From: an uncultured Planctomycetaceae bacterium
GTDB lineage: Bacteria > Planctomycetota > Planctomycetia > Pirellulales > Pirellulaceae
Direction of reading: 5' to 3'
Assembly (NCBI GenBank): GCA_903927685.1
Contig: CAIYOB010001244.1
Location: 1 to 13,908 of the forward strand
DNA: 13,908 nucleotides
The notes beneath the pieces were generated by a model, which was not told the origin of the DNA, did not search any database, and saw only the letters and a program-made list of their open reading frames with translations. Positions 8,243-13,908 of this stretch are shown here, piece by piece; position 1 is the stretch's first letter, and each line of letters starts with the position of its first letter. Position numbers and translations under genes: made by a program.

Positions 8243-8812
8243 CTATTCCTTCTTAACGAGCGAACTGATCTGAAAGTCCCGCACGCTGAAGTCGACGTCG
8301 ACGAACTCGTCCGGGCTGAAATTGAACAGCCAGTTGTACATCGGCCGGCGGCCCATATCGATCGCGACCGTGACGCGGACCTCATCCGCTGCGGGAGCGA
8401 CTGGCGCCATCAAGGTCACCGCAGCGTCACCGAAATACGACGTGGCGCCACGCGAGTCCGGTTGTCCGACTTGCAGCAATATACGTACGCCAGAGTCTGC
8501 GACGGCAGTCACGGTGGCGGATCCCGCTGTCGCAGGGGGCGTGCCCGCCACGTACGACACCATCGCCACGTCGATCCCGTGCGATCCGTCCAGCACGCCG
8601 TCCACTGCCCGTGCGACCTCATCAATCCCCTCGCCCTTACCCGCCTCACGCGCGCCGACAAGCGCGGCCTGCGTCACCGCCTGCCGGACCAACAGCGCTA
8701 CCGCAAATTGCGCAACGGCGAACAGGGTCACAACCAGCAGCGGCAGGACCAGGATGAACTCCAGGGTGACCGAAGCGTCTCGGTTCGAGCGGCGCTGTCG
8801 GCGGCGACTCAT
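8243..8812 (-). CDS. TadE-like pseudopilin-type protein
   Basis: The 189-residue protein is called from ATG 8812 (GGAG 10 nt upstream; M-S-R-R-R-Q-R-R start). An in-frame ATG at 8908 with GAGG at 7 nt would add 32 residues and cannot be excluded. The layout is typical of TadE: a very basic tip, then S-V-T-L-E18-F-I-L-V-L-P-L-L-V-V-T-L and a single hydrophobic helix to about residue 42, with the conserved Glu just inside the membrane segment. The remaining 145 residues are exported and beta-rich, including D-E-V-R-V-T-V-A-I-D. TadE proteins are minor pseudopilins of Flp/Tad pili, processed by a prepilin peptidase. No ATPase, secretin or major pilin gene is in the window. It diverges from the two further Tad-like genes starting near 9073. 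Confidence 0.8.
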   Translation of the reverse strand: MSRRRQRRSNRDASVTLEFILVLPLLVVTLFAVAQFAVALLVRQAVTQAALVGAREAGKGEGIDEVARAVDGVLDGSHGIDVAMVSYVAGTPPATAGSATVTAVADSGVRILLQVGQPDSRGATSYFGDAAVTLMAPVAPAADEVRVTVAIDMGRRPMYNWLFNFSPDEFVDVDFSVRDFQISSLVKKE

Positions 8813-8926
8813 GGGCAGTTGACTCCACATACCAAGTTCTCGAACGATACCACCTGGGCAACTCGCGTGCCACAGACGTGACGGCTCCGAACGATCGTCG
8901 GTACCCATCCTCTCGCCTCAATCTTA

Positions 8927-8968
8927 GTTCGCTCCGACCGTAACGAACGCCGGAAATTCGGGAAATTC
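8927..8968. promoter_or_regulatory. Repeats in the divergent Tad intergenic region (possible operators)
   Basis: Between the divergent TadE-like genes lie an inverted repeat GTTCG (8927-8931)/CGAAC (8944-8948) and two direct copies of GGAAATTC at 8952-8959 and 8961-8968, a 9-bp period. TAAGAT on the minus strand (8921-8926) is a weak -10 for the leftward gene. Such paired motifs between divergent genes often bind a shared regulator, but none is recognised here. Confidence 0.3.
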
Positions 8969-9072
8969 TGCCCGGCACGTGAATTGCTAACCTAGACTTC
9001 TCACGGAGATGTCGTGCGCCGCACATCGGTGCCGCGCTTACGTTGGTTGACGGTTTGCCGGACGATCAGACG

Positions 9073-9618
9073 ATGTTCCACCCCAGGCAGCAATGCAGAA
9101 CGAGCCTTCGCCCCACGCGTGATCCACGCGGCGGTGCCGTCACCCTCGAGTTCATCATCGCGCTCCCCGTGCTGCTGATCATGCTCTTGGCGGTCGTCCA
9201 ATTCGGGATGTTCTTCTCCGGCCTGCAGCAGGTCAGCTTGGCCAGCCGAGTCGGGGCGGAAGTCGCTGCTCAGACTGACCTTAGTGCCAGCGAGACGGGG
9301 GATCCGATTCCGTCTGTGATTCTGAATGCGATCAACGCCCAGCTAAGCAGTTCGGCGATTTCCGCCTGTCGAATCTTCGTCGAGCACAACCTGGACGGGC
9401 CGGCCGAAGATGAACTCCGCGAGCCGCTCACCTCGGCTTGGACGTGTACGCCGCCGGCCACATCGCTTCCGCTGGACATGGCCGGCGGAGTGTACTCAGT
9501 ACGCGTGACCGTATGCGTTCCGATGTCGGAGGTTGCGCCGAACTGTTTGTCCCTGTTCGGCTTCAATATTGCGAACCGCTCGACACAATGCTCCACGACC
9601 TTCCGTTACGAGCGGTAA
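9073..9618 (+). CDS. TadE-like pseudopilin-type protein, cysteine-containing
   Basis: The 181-residue protein is called from ATG 9073. The only in-frame upstream option is TTG 9043 (10 more residues); neither has a strong ribosome site, so the start is uncertain. A basic tip (residues 9-19) is followed by R-G-G-A-V-T-L-E26-F-I-I-A-L-P-V-L-L-I-M-L-L, the TadE signature with its Glu, and one helix to about residue 48. The exported part has five cysteines (99, 125, 148, 158, 173), which could form disulfides outside the cytoplasm. Family knowledge suggests a minor Flp/Tad pilus component. It shares the V-T-L-E-F core with the divergent neighbour but little else. The TadG-like gene starts 50 bp downstream. 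Confidence 0.75.
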   Translation: MFHPRQQCRTSLRPTRDPRGGAVTLEFIIALPVLLIMLLAVVQFGMFFSGLQQVSLASRVGAEVAAQTDLSASETGDPIPSVILNAINAQLSSSAISACRIFVEHNLDGPAEDELREPLTSAWTCTPPATSLPLDMAGGVYSVRVTVCVPMSEVAPNCLSLFGFNIANRSTQCSTTFRYER

Positions 9619-9668
9619 CCTCCGTAACCAGCGCAAAGGCAACTTAACGCTAGCGAAGAGAAACACTC

Positions 9669-10388
9669 ATGGGCTCGGCGAAAGAACACGTCCATCGGCG
9701 GATACAGTCGACTTCGCCGACTAGCTGCCCGGAGGCATCCCACGCAGGAACTGACACGGCGAGCGGCCGGTCCAAGCTTCGTTCCGCCAGGGAATCCCCG
9801 GGCAGACAACGGCAAACCCGCCCCGCGGCAACTCGCCGCGCGGGCGTCGTGACGCTCTGGCTGATCCTGTCCCTGCCCGTACTGCTGATGCTGCTGATTT
9901 TCCTGATCGAAATCGCCAACGTCTGGCGGGCCAGGGTCGAACTCGAAAACGCACTCGAGGCAGCGGCTCTGGCTGCGGTCAAGGAGTGGAAGGACGACCC
10001 CGTGGACACGGTCGGCGCCCGTGCCATCGCCATCACCTACGCCGGAGCGAATACCGTCACGGGAAGCCCGGTGGGAATCACAGCAAACGGGGGAGGTGGC
10101 GGGGCAAACGGCAATGCCTCGGCCACGGGAAACCTGATTCTTGGCGCAGTGACCACCGCCGCCATTCCCTGGGTGTTCGACGGGAGCACCGCTCCGGATT
10201 GCGGCGCGGGGCGCGATTTCGGAGTCCGAGCCCAAGCCACCATCCAAGTCAACAGCGTCGCGGCCGGCCTGGGAGGGTACGACGTGCCCGTGCTCTGGGT
10301 GTCGGCGACCGCGACCGCTCGCTGTGCCTGTGGTGTGGGGACGCAGCCGCAACTGATTCGCGTCCGGCCCGAGAACTTCTTCTACTGA
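9669..10388 (+). CDS. TadG-like (Flp pilus-assembly TadE/G-type) protein
   Basis: This is a 239-residue protein starting at ATG 9669 with a GAAGAGA ribosome site about 8 nt upstream. An unusually long polar and basic leader of some 57 residues precedes R-R-A-G-V-V-T-L-W-L-I-L-S-L-P-V-L-L-M-L-L and one hydrophobic helix (about 61-82). The position occupied by Glu in TadE is Trp64 here, which is normal for TadG-type proteins. Just after comes R-V-E-L-E-N-A-L-E-A-A-A-L-A-A-V, the expected family helix. Residues 140-155 are a Gly/Asn/Ala-rich flexible stretch; C178, C219 and C221 lie in the C-terminal part. It is probably co-transcribed with the TadE-like gene before it. Pilus assembly or surface adhesion is inferred from family membership. 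Confidence 0.75.
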   Translation: MGSAKEHVHRRIQSTSPTSCPEASHAGTDTASGRSKLRSARESPGRQRQTRPAATRRAGVVTLWLILSLPVLLMLLIFLIEIANVWRARVELENALEAAALAAVKEWKDDPVDTVGARAIAITYAGANTVTGSPVGITANGGGGGANGNASATGNLILGAVTTAAIPWVFDGSTAPDCGAGRDFGVRAQATIQVNSVAAGLGGYDVPVLWVSATATARCACGVGTQPQLIRVRPENFFY

Positions 10389-10477
10389 CCCGTCCCCACG
10401 AGTGATCCCGGCCACTTGAAAACAGGATCTTGACGAGTCAGTGATACGGCTAGTCGAACTCCAGTCTTGTCCGGGTA

Positions 10478-10557
10478 TCCCACGGATGGCAAAGCCGGCC
10501 CACGGATACATACATCCTGTCTTTCCTATCCGTGGGCCGGCCTTGCCATCCGTGGGA
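10478..10557. repeat. 31-bp near-perfect inverted repeat (REP/MITE-like hairpin)
   Basis: Arms 10478-10508 and 10527-10557 are inverted copies with one mismatch (10493 against 10542), separated by an 18-bp loop. Each arm itself contains CCCACGGAT twice (10479-10487 and 10499-10507 on the left, mirrored on the right), so the 9-mer occurs four times. The structure sits about 90 bp after the TadG-like stop, without a T-run. Its built-in repeats resemble a mobile palindromic element more than a plain terminator. Confidence 0.85.
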
Positions 10558-10730
10558 AACGCTGAACATGGAAGAGCATAACCCTTTGCCAGGACCAAGT
10601 TCTCAACCGCCCAGGGTAAGCCCATCCCAAACGAAATTTCCGCCCCCCCACCCGCCCAGCCTTGCCGGCTCTCCAAAAACGTAGGGCCGGATTCTCGTCG
10701 TCCGCAGCCGGAGTGCCCCCTGCCCAACCG

Positions 10731-10759
10731 TCGCCAGCCCCGGCTTGGTCTGCTATACT
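10731..10759 (+). promoter_or_regulatory. Candidate promoter of the RidA-family gene
   Basis: TATACT (10754-10759) matches five of six -10 bases; TCGCCA (10731-10736), 17 bp upstream, matches four of six -35 bases. It lies about 120 nt before ATG 10881, giving a leader of roughly 115 nt in which no riboswitch is recognised. Confidence 0.45.
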
Positions 10760-10880
10760 CGTTCGCGGTTTCCCGGTGCCTGAGCCCGACCGCTCGCGTT
10801 CAGCGGAGTGCCGTCCGCTCATTCGGTTCAGTCCCGGGAGCACTGCCGTGTTTCACCACCGCCAGAAGGAAAAGCCTGCG

Positions 10881-11348
10881 ATGAGCCCCGAAGAAAAGCT
10901 GCAGCAACTGAATGTGCAACTTCCTCCCGCCCCCAAGCCGGCCGGCGTCTACAAGCCGCTGCTGGTCGTCGGCAACATGGCCTACGTCTCCGGCCACGGA
11001 CCGCTGCAGGCGGACGGCACGCTGATGAAAGGCCGCGTCGGTCAGGACGTCGACCAGCAAGGCGGCTACGCCGCCGCCCGGCAAACGGCCCTGGCGGTCG
11101 TTGCCACCCTCCGAACCGGACTGGGCAGCCTGGACCGCGTCCAACGACTGGTCAAGACGTTGGGCATGGTCAACGCGGCGCCGGACTTCGAGAACCATCC
11201 TGCGGTGGTCAACGGCTTCAGTGACCTGTTCGCTGAACTGTTCGGCCCCGACAACGGCGTCGGCGCACGCAGCGCCGTCGGCATGGGCTCGCTGCCGATG
11301 AACATCACCGTCGAGGTCGAGGCGCAGTTCGAACTCAAGCCGCAATAG
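10881..11348 (+). CDS. RidA/YjgF/UK114-family protein
   Basis: At 155 residues it is slightly longer than canonical RidA (about 130). ATG 10881 has AAGGA about 10 nt upstream. Strand and helix order fits the family: N-terminal L-P-P-A-P-K-P-A-G-V-Y-K-P, then V-V-G-N-M-A-Y-V-S-G-H-G-P, a long helix with A-A-R-Q-T-A-L-A-V-V-A-T-L, and the end motif G-A-R130-S-A-V-G-M-G-S-L-P-M-N-I-T-V-E-V-E146. R130 matches the conserved Arg that holds the carboxylate of 2-imino acid substrates in RidA enzymes. RidA hydrolyses reactive enamine/imine intermediates; this looks more like the longer YjgF-like subgroup (P-L-Q-A-D-G insertion) whose substrates are less clear. It stands alone, converging on a minus-strand gene. 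Confidence 0.88.
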   Translation: MSPEEKLQQLNVQLPPAPKPAGVYKPLLVVGNMAYVSGHGPLQADGTLMKGRVGQDVDQQGGYAAARQTALAVVATLRTGLGSLDRVQRLVKTLGMVNAAPDFENHPAVVNGFSDLFAELFGPDNGVGARSAVGMGSLPMNITVEVEAQFELKPQ

Positions 11349-11371
11349 CGGCGGTCCGGCCAACCGCGGCT

Positions 11372-12133
11372 TCACCTTTCGTCCCGCCGCGCCCCCGGCA
11401 AGCACTCGACCAGAAACCTCGCAATCACCGCCACGACACCGCTGGCGACGGACAAGACTGCGACCAGAACCAGCGACGTCAGATTACCCTCCCAGCCGCC
11501 CAGGCCCATCTGCCCCCAAGCCGATGGCGGCAGGAAGAGCATGGCCGAGCCGATTCCGCTGACGGCCTGCAGACCTACCGGCAGGATCGCCCCCAGGCAA
11601 AAGGTCCGCAGGTAGCCCGTTCCATACACCAACAGCGAAACCAGAGCCGCCAGCAACATCATGCGGAGCAGTAGCATCGCGTAGAGGGAAACGATGCCGC
11701 TGGCCAGCGTGATGACGGCGACGACAACGAAGGCGGCTCCCAGCAGCAGCGACAGGCTGATGATCAGGGGCAGCCTCAAGTCGCTCCGCGGACGCGGCCG
11801 ACCGGGGTCCGCACGCGAGGTCAGTACGGATTTTTCCCAGATTCCGGTCAGCCACGCCGCGCGATACGCGCCTAGCACCAGCAGCAGGCCGACCAGCATC
11901 ATGCACGCGGCCAGATCGCGAATCGCCAGCACGTTGGCGTGCGGATTCAGTCCGCCCGTAATCGCCGCCGACATGGCCACCAGGACGCCCGCGCCGATGA
12001 CCACCCAAGCGATGCGCAGCACCTTCTTGTTGGCGCCGGAAGCAACGGGCGTCGAATTCGACGATTCGTCCAGGTCGTTGGGCTCCGCGGGAAACGAATC
12101 GGCCCCTCTCAAGTCTGGGTCGGCTGTGTGCAT
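11372..12133 (-). CDS. Six-helix membrane protein, hypothetical
   Basis: A 253-residue protein from ATG 12133, with AGGT about 10 nt upstream. About 37 acidic and polar residues are followed by six predicted transmembrane helices, roughly at 40-60, 68-90, 121-145, 148-171, 177-201 and 218-241. A basic loop (residues 100-120, rich in R, P and D) follows the second helix. The C-terminus ends in a charged tail (P-G-A-R-R-D-E-R). No transporter, enzyme or sensor motif is recognised. It starts 7 bp after the stop of the App1-like phosphatase gene, so they form an operon. A link to lipid or envelope metabolism is only contextual. Confidence 0.75.
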   Translation of the reverse strand: MHTADPDLRGADSFPAEPNDLDESSNSTPVASGANKKVLRIAWVVIGAGVLVAMSAAITGGLNPHANVLAIRDLAACMMLVGLLLVLGAYRAAWLTGIWEKSVLTSRADPGRPRPRSDLRLPLIISLSLLLGAAFVVVAVITLASGIVSLYAMLLLRMMLLAALVSLLVYGTGYLRTFCLGAILPVGLQAVSGIGSAMLFLPPSAWGQMGLGGWEGNLTSLVLVAVLSVASGVVAVIARFLVECLPGARRDER

Positions 12134-12140
12134 GTCGATG

Positions 12141-13268
12141 CTACCTGCTGCTCGTCTTGGCGCTCTTCTCGCCGGACCACGCTACGGGATCCTCGCGAAT
12201 CGCCGCCGCAGCCTGGAATAACTGCCACTTGTCCTGCGGCAAGCCCCCGAAAGCCGCCTGGTATCGCGGCGCCGTCGCCGCCTGGCCGGTCACGTCGCGA
12301 ATGAAGATCCGCAGTACCTGTTCGGGATACTTCTGGGCAATCCGCCCGTAGACCTCCGGATCGCGCTCGCCGGAATCACCGACCAGAATGAACCGGCGGC
12401 GCGGATACAGCCGCATTAACGGTTCGATGACCTGCAGTTTCGCCTCCAGCGGATCTGCCAGCAGCGTCAGGACACTGGAGTCCTTCAGCCGGATCTGCCG
12501 CAGATGGAACGTCGCCGGAGGGAATCCCGCTTGATTCACGAACTGTGCCAACGGCTGGTACAACTGCCACGGACTAGCCGAAACAAAATGAAACTTCGCC
12601 CCGCCCTGCGACCAGCGGCGGTACACATCCGCCATGCCGTCGACCGCGCGGAACGGAAGCAGGAACGTATTTTGCAACAGCTTCTTCCGATCCGTCACTT
12701 CGGTCACTTTGATCGTGTCGTCGATATCACTGATGACCGACACGCCCACCGGATCGACCACATGGACCTCGCCCGCAAACAAACGCGAGTCGCGCCGTTC
12801 GAGGACGGCCTGATAGGACAATCGGCCATCGCGAGCCGACCGGCGGACCACAGCGGCATCCAGCCGCACGGTGCCGAAGAAGTGTCCGTCTTCGGCCGAA
12901 GGCTCCAACTCAAACACGCCTCCGGCCAGTTGAATCGAGATCCGCTTGCCGCGTTCGTTGTCGGCCAGGAAAGCCCGCGCCCGCTGTTCGAAGATCTGCC
13001 CCTTGGCTTCGTCGGCGGACAGCCCCAGCGAATTGCGGAAACCGGCGATCGCGGCGTTACGAAACAACCCATCCGACTCCGGTTCGAAGATCCAACCGTG
13101 GATGCGACTGGTCCAGGTCGAGCCATCATCGGACAAGCTCGCCACACTCGGAAAGAACACGACCACCTCGTCCTCCTTCACTTCCGACGCTAGCAAGCTG
13201 GAGGACAGCATCGTCAGGCATCCGGCAAGCAGCACCCCGTAGCAAAACCGAGTCGTACGCCGCGTCAT
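12141..13268 (-). CDS. Exported App1-like (DUF2183) phosphatidate phosphatase family protein
   Basis: This 375-residue protein starts at ATG 13268 with a strong GGAGG site 8 nt upstream. Residues 1-27 form a signal peptide (L-L-A-G-C-L-T-M-L-S-S-S-L-L-A-S), giving an exported enzyme; C17 lies in the hydrophobic core but the surrounding context is not a clear lipobox. The N-terminal part (about 30-170) is beta-rich with F-P-S-V-A-S-L and H-G-W-I-F-E-P. The catalytic domain follows: D181-I-D183-D184-T-I-K-V-T matches the DxDx(T/V) phosphatase motif, V-S-A-S-P-W-Q-L-Y (229-237) supplies the second motif, and G-D-S-G-E-R-D (297-303) the acidic third motif. Yeast App1 dephosphorylates phosphatidic acid; bacterial members are little studied. 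The membrane-protein gene follows after 7 bp. Confidence 0.88.
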   Translation of the reverse strand: MTRRTTRFCYGVLLAGCLTMLSSSLLASEVKEDEVVVFFPSVASLSDDGSTWTSRIHGWIFEPESDGLFRNAAIAGFRNSLGLSADEAKGQIFEQRARAFLADNERGKRISIQLAGGVFELEPSAEDGHFFGTVRLDAAVVRRSARDGRLSYQAVLERRDSRLFAGEVHVVDPVGVSVISDIDDTIKVTEVTDRKKLLQNTFLLPFRAVDGMADVYRRWSQGGAKFHFVSASPWQLYQPLAQFVNQAGFPPATFHLRQIRLKDSSVLTLLADPLEAKLQVIEPLMRLYPRRRFILVGDSGERDPEVYGRIAQKYPEQVLRIFIRDVTGQAATAPRYQAAFGGLPQDKWQLFQAAAAIREDPVAWSGEKSAKTSSR

Positions 13269-13401
13269 GGATTGGCCCTCCCCGCCCGGCCTCGGGAAAC
13301 TCGCAGCAACCGCCGTTGCGAATCACGCTGCGACCGTGTAGATTACACCCTCGCCGACGACCACCGCGAGGCCGGTACGTGAAAAAAGAACGGTTGCCCC
13401 A

Positions 13402-13431
13402 TTGAGTTACCGTAGCACGCGTGGTTAGATT
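13402..13431 (+). promoter_or_regulatory. Candidate promoter of the tRNA-Pro gene
   Basis: TTGAGT (13402-13407) and TAGATT (13426-13431) lie 18 bp apart in an AT-richer patch about 50 bp before the tRNA. Matches are moderate. The rest of the gap 13269-13481 contains a small inverted repeat GTGTA/TACAC at 13336-13348 and no gene. Confidence 0.3.
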
Positions 13432-13481
13432 ATAGGCGACGATTGCGGGCGGAGCGATACGCCCCGCCGTCGATCAGGATT

Positions 13482-13556
13482 CGGGGTGTGGCTCAGCCTG
13501 GCTAGAGCGCTTGGTTCGGGACCAAGAGGTCGAAGGTTCAAATCCTTTCACCCCGA
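13482..13556 (+). tRNA. tRNA-Pro (anticodon CGG)
   Basis: All arms fold: acceptor CGGGGTG (13482-13488) with CACCCCG (13549-13555), D arm GCTC/GAGC, anticodon stem CTTGG/CCAAG with loop TTCGGGA (anticodon 13517-13519 CGG), and T arm GAAGG/CCTTT with loop TTCAAAT (one G-T pair). The discriminator is A56 of this line (13556) and CCA is not encoded. The C1-G72 pair is the usual bacterial tRNA-Pro mark. The gene is intact and followed by an integrase-like gene in the same direction, so its 3' end probably serves as attachment site. Confidence 0.95.
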
Positions 13557-13593
13557 CTGATGTAAGCATTGCTGAGACTTGGAGTTAGGTCAC

Positions 13594-13610
13594 CTTCCGA
13601 CGGTCGGAAG
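13594..13610. repeat. 17-bp palindrome between tRNA-Pro and integrase
   Basis: CTTCCGACGGTCGGAAG has 8-bp arms around a central G. It sits 37 bp after the tRNA and 56 bp before the integrase start. There is no T-run, so a protein-binding site (recombination or control) is more likely than a terminator. Confidence 0.6.
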
Positions 13611-13632
13611 TGCAGCAGTCCCAAAAAGTTCT

Positions 13633-13652
13633 TACGCGTTTGTACGCGTTTG
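13633..13652. repeat. Tandem 10-bp duplication before the integrase
   Basis: TACGCGTTTG occurs twice head to tail, ending 14 bp before the integrase ATG and overlapping its likely promoter or leader. A 10-bp period places the copies on the same DNA face, as expected for integrase arm sites or a regulator. Confidence 0.6.
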
Positions 13653-13666
13653 AAAGGGATGCTGCC

Positions 13667-13908
13667 ATGCCGAGATTGTCGTATCGTGCACCAAAGTACG
13701 CTCATCACAAGGCCAGCGGTCAGGCCGTTGTCAGGATCAACGGCAAGTTGGTCTACTTGGGACCGTTCGGTTCCAAAGAATCGAAAGACCGCTACAAGCA
13801 GGCCGTGACAAATTGGGCAGACGACCAGGACCGCCAGACGGCTGCGGTTGCTGTCGTCGCGAAGTCCGAGCCCGAATCCTCCACCACGCTGGTGGAACTT
13901 ATCGCCGA
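13667..13908 (+). CDS. Tyrosine-recombinase-type integrase, N-terminal part (cut by right edge)
   Basis: ATG 13667 is preceded by AAGGG about 9 nt upstream, and 80 codons are open to the edge. The sequence M-P-R-L-S-Y-R-A-P-K-Y, then H-H-K-A-S-G-Q-A-V-V, G-K-L-V-Y-L-G-P-F-G-S-K-E-S-K and Y-K-Q-A-V-T-N-W resembles the small arm-DNA-binding N-terminus I know from planctomycete phage-type integrases (strands followed by a helix with conserved Trp). The catalytic Arg-His-Tyr domain lies outside the window, so the call rests on this start and on the position next to a tRNA. The DNA from about 13560 on looks less GC-rich than the genes before it, in keeping with a mobile element. Confidence 0.7.
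   Translation, partial: MPRLSYRAPKYAHHKASGQAVVRINGKLVYLGPFGSKESKDRYKQAVTNWADDQDRQTAAVAVVAKSEPESSTTLVELIA

Larger units (their letters stand above)
10389..10880. other. 492-bp gene-free stretch between TadG-like and RidA genes
   Basis: It holds the hairpin at 10478-10557 and a promoter-like TATACT at 10754-10759. The middle part (about 10560-10720) has C-runs and is not clearly coding on either strand; an in-frame upstream extension of the RidA frame there is Pro/Ser/Ala-rich and lacks family similarity. No RNA gene is recognised. Confidence 0.7.

Noticed and set aside
10677..10712. Segment around ACGTAGGGCCGGATTC that recalls interspersed intergenic repeats of planctomycetes
   Set aside because: No second copy is present in the window and the internal symmetry is weak; resemblance is from memory only and cannot be supported here.
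9606..10727. Minus-strand open frame (373 codons) covering the TadG-like gene and the hairpin
   Set aside because: It crosses the palindromic repeat and the plus-strand signal/helix region and has no recognisable domain, so it is taken as chance.
10662..10880. In-frame 73-codon extension upstream of the RidA-family gene
   Set aside because: The residues are low-complexity Pro/Ser/Ala, the segment contains the TATACT promoter element, and family homology begins after ATG 10881.
11351..11367. Short stem-loop GCGGT/ACCGC between the convergent RidA-family and membrane-protein genes
   Set aside because: The position suits a shared terminator, but the stem is only 5 bp with no T-run on either strand, which is too weak to call in GC-rich DNA.
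13569..13808. 79-codon plus-strand open frame after the tRNA
   Set aside because: It overlaps the integrase start in another frame, spans the palindrome and tandem repeat, and has no ribosome site or recognisable domain.

Overview
The window looks like chromosomal DNA of a planctomycete, probably of the Pirellula/Rhodopirellula type. This is inferred from the high GC content, long GC-rich codons, many lineage-typical secreted or membrane hypotheticals, TadE/TadG-like pilus proteins scattered among metabolic genes, and a tyrosine-recombinase N-terminus of a kind I associate with planctomycete mobile elements. No ribosomal RNA or marker gene is present to settle the taxonomy.

Layout. Positions 1-1003 (minus strand) hold two tandem, apparently paralogous single-pass membrane proteins; the second runs off the left edge. 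Divergent from them, 1198-4855 (plus) is a two-gene unit: a large secreted clan GH-A-like glycoside hydrolase and an exported TPR-like protein. Positions 4995-7200 (plus) carry a small membrane protein closely followed by a tungsten-type aldehyde:ferredoxin oxidoreductase. A PfkB-family sugar/nucleoside kinase follows at 7331-8233, with its own promoter-like sequence overlapped by a 9-bp-arm palindrome. Positions 8243-10388 form a TadE/TadG cluster: one TadE-like gene on minus diverging from a TadE-like and a TadG-like gene on plus. The 492-bp gap 10389-10880 contains a striking 31-bp near-perfect hairpin made of a repeated 9-mer, then a promoter for a RidA/YjgF-family protein (10881-11348). 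Converging on it is a minus-strand pair: an exported App1-type (DUF2183) phosphatase and a six-helix membrane protein (11372-13268).

The right end is an insertion junction. A complete tRNA-Pro(CGG) at 13482-13556 is followed about 110 bp later by the start of a tyrosine-recombinase-like integrase (13667 to the edge). A 17-bp palindrome and a 10-bp tandem duplication lie between them. This is the classic shape of an integrative element using a tRNA 3' end as its attachment site, so unseen cargo probably lies to the right.

Most genes are ordinary accessory or metabolic functions. I do not see a complete undescribed system inside the window. The items most worth following are the tRNA-Pro/integrase boundary, the palindromic repeat at 10478-10557, and the paralogous membrane pair at the left edge.
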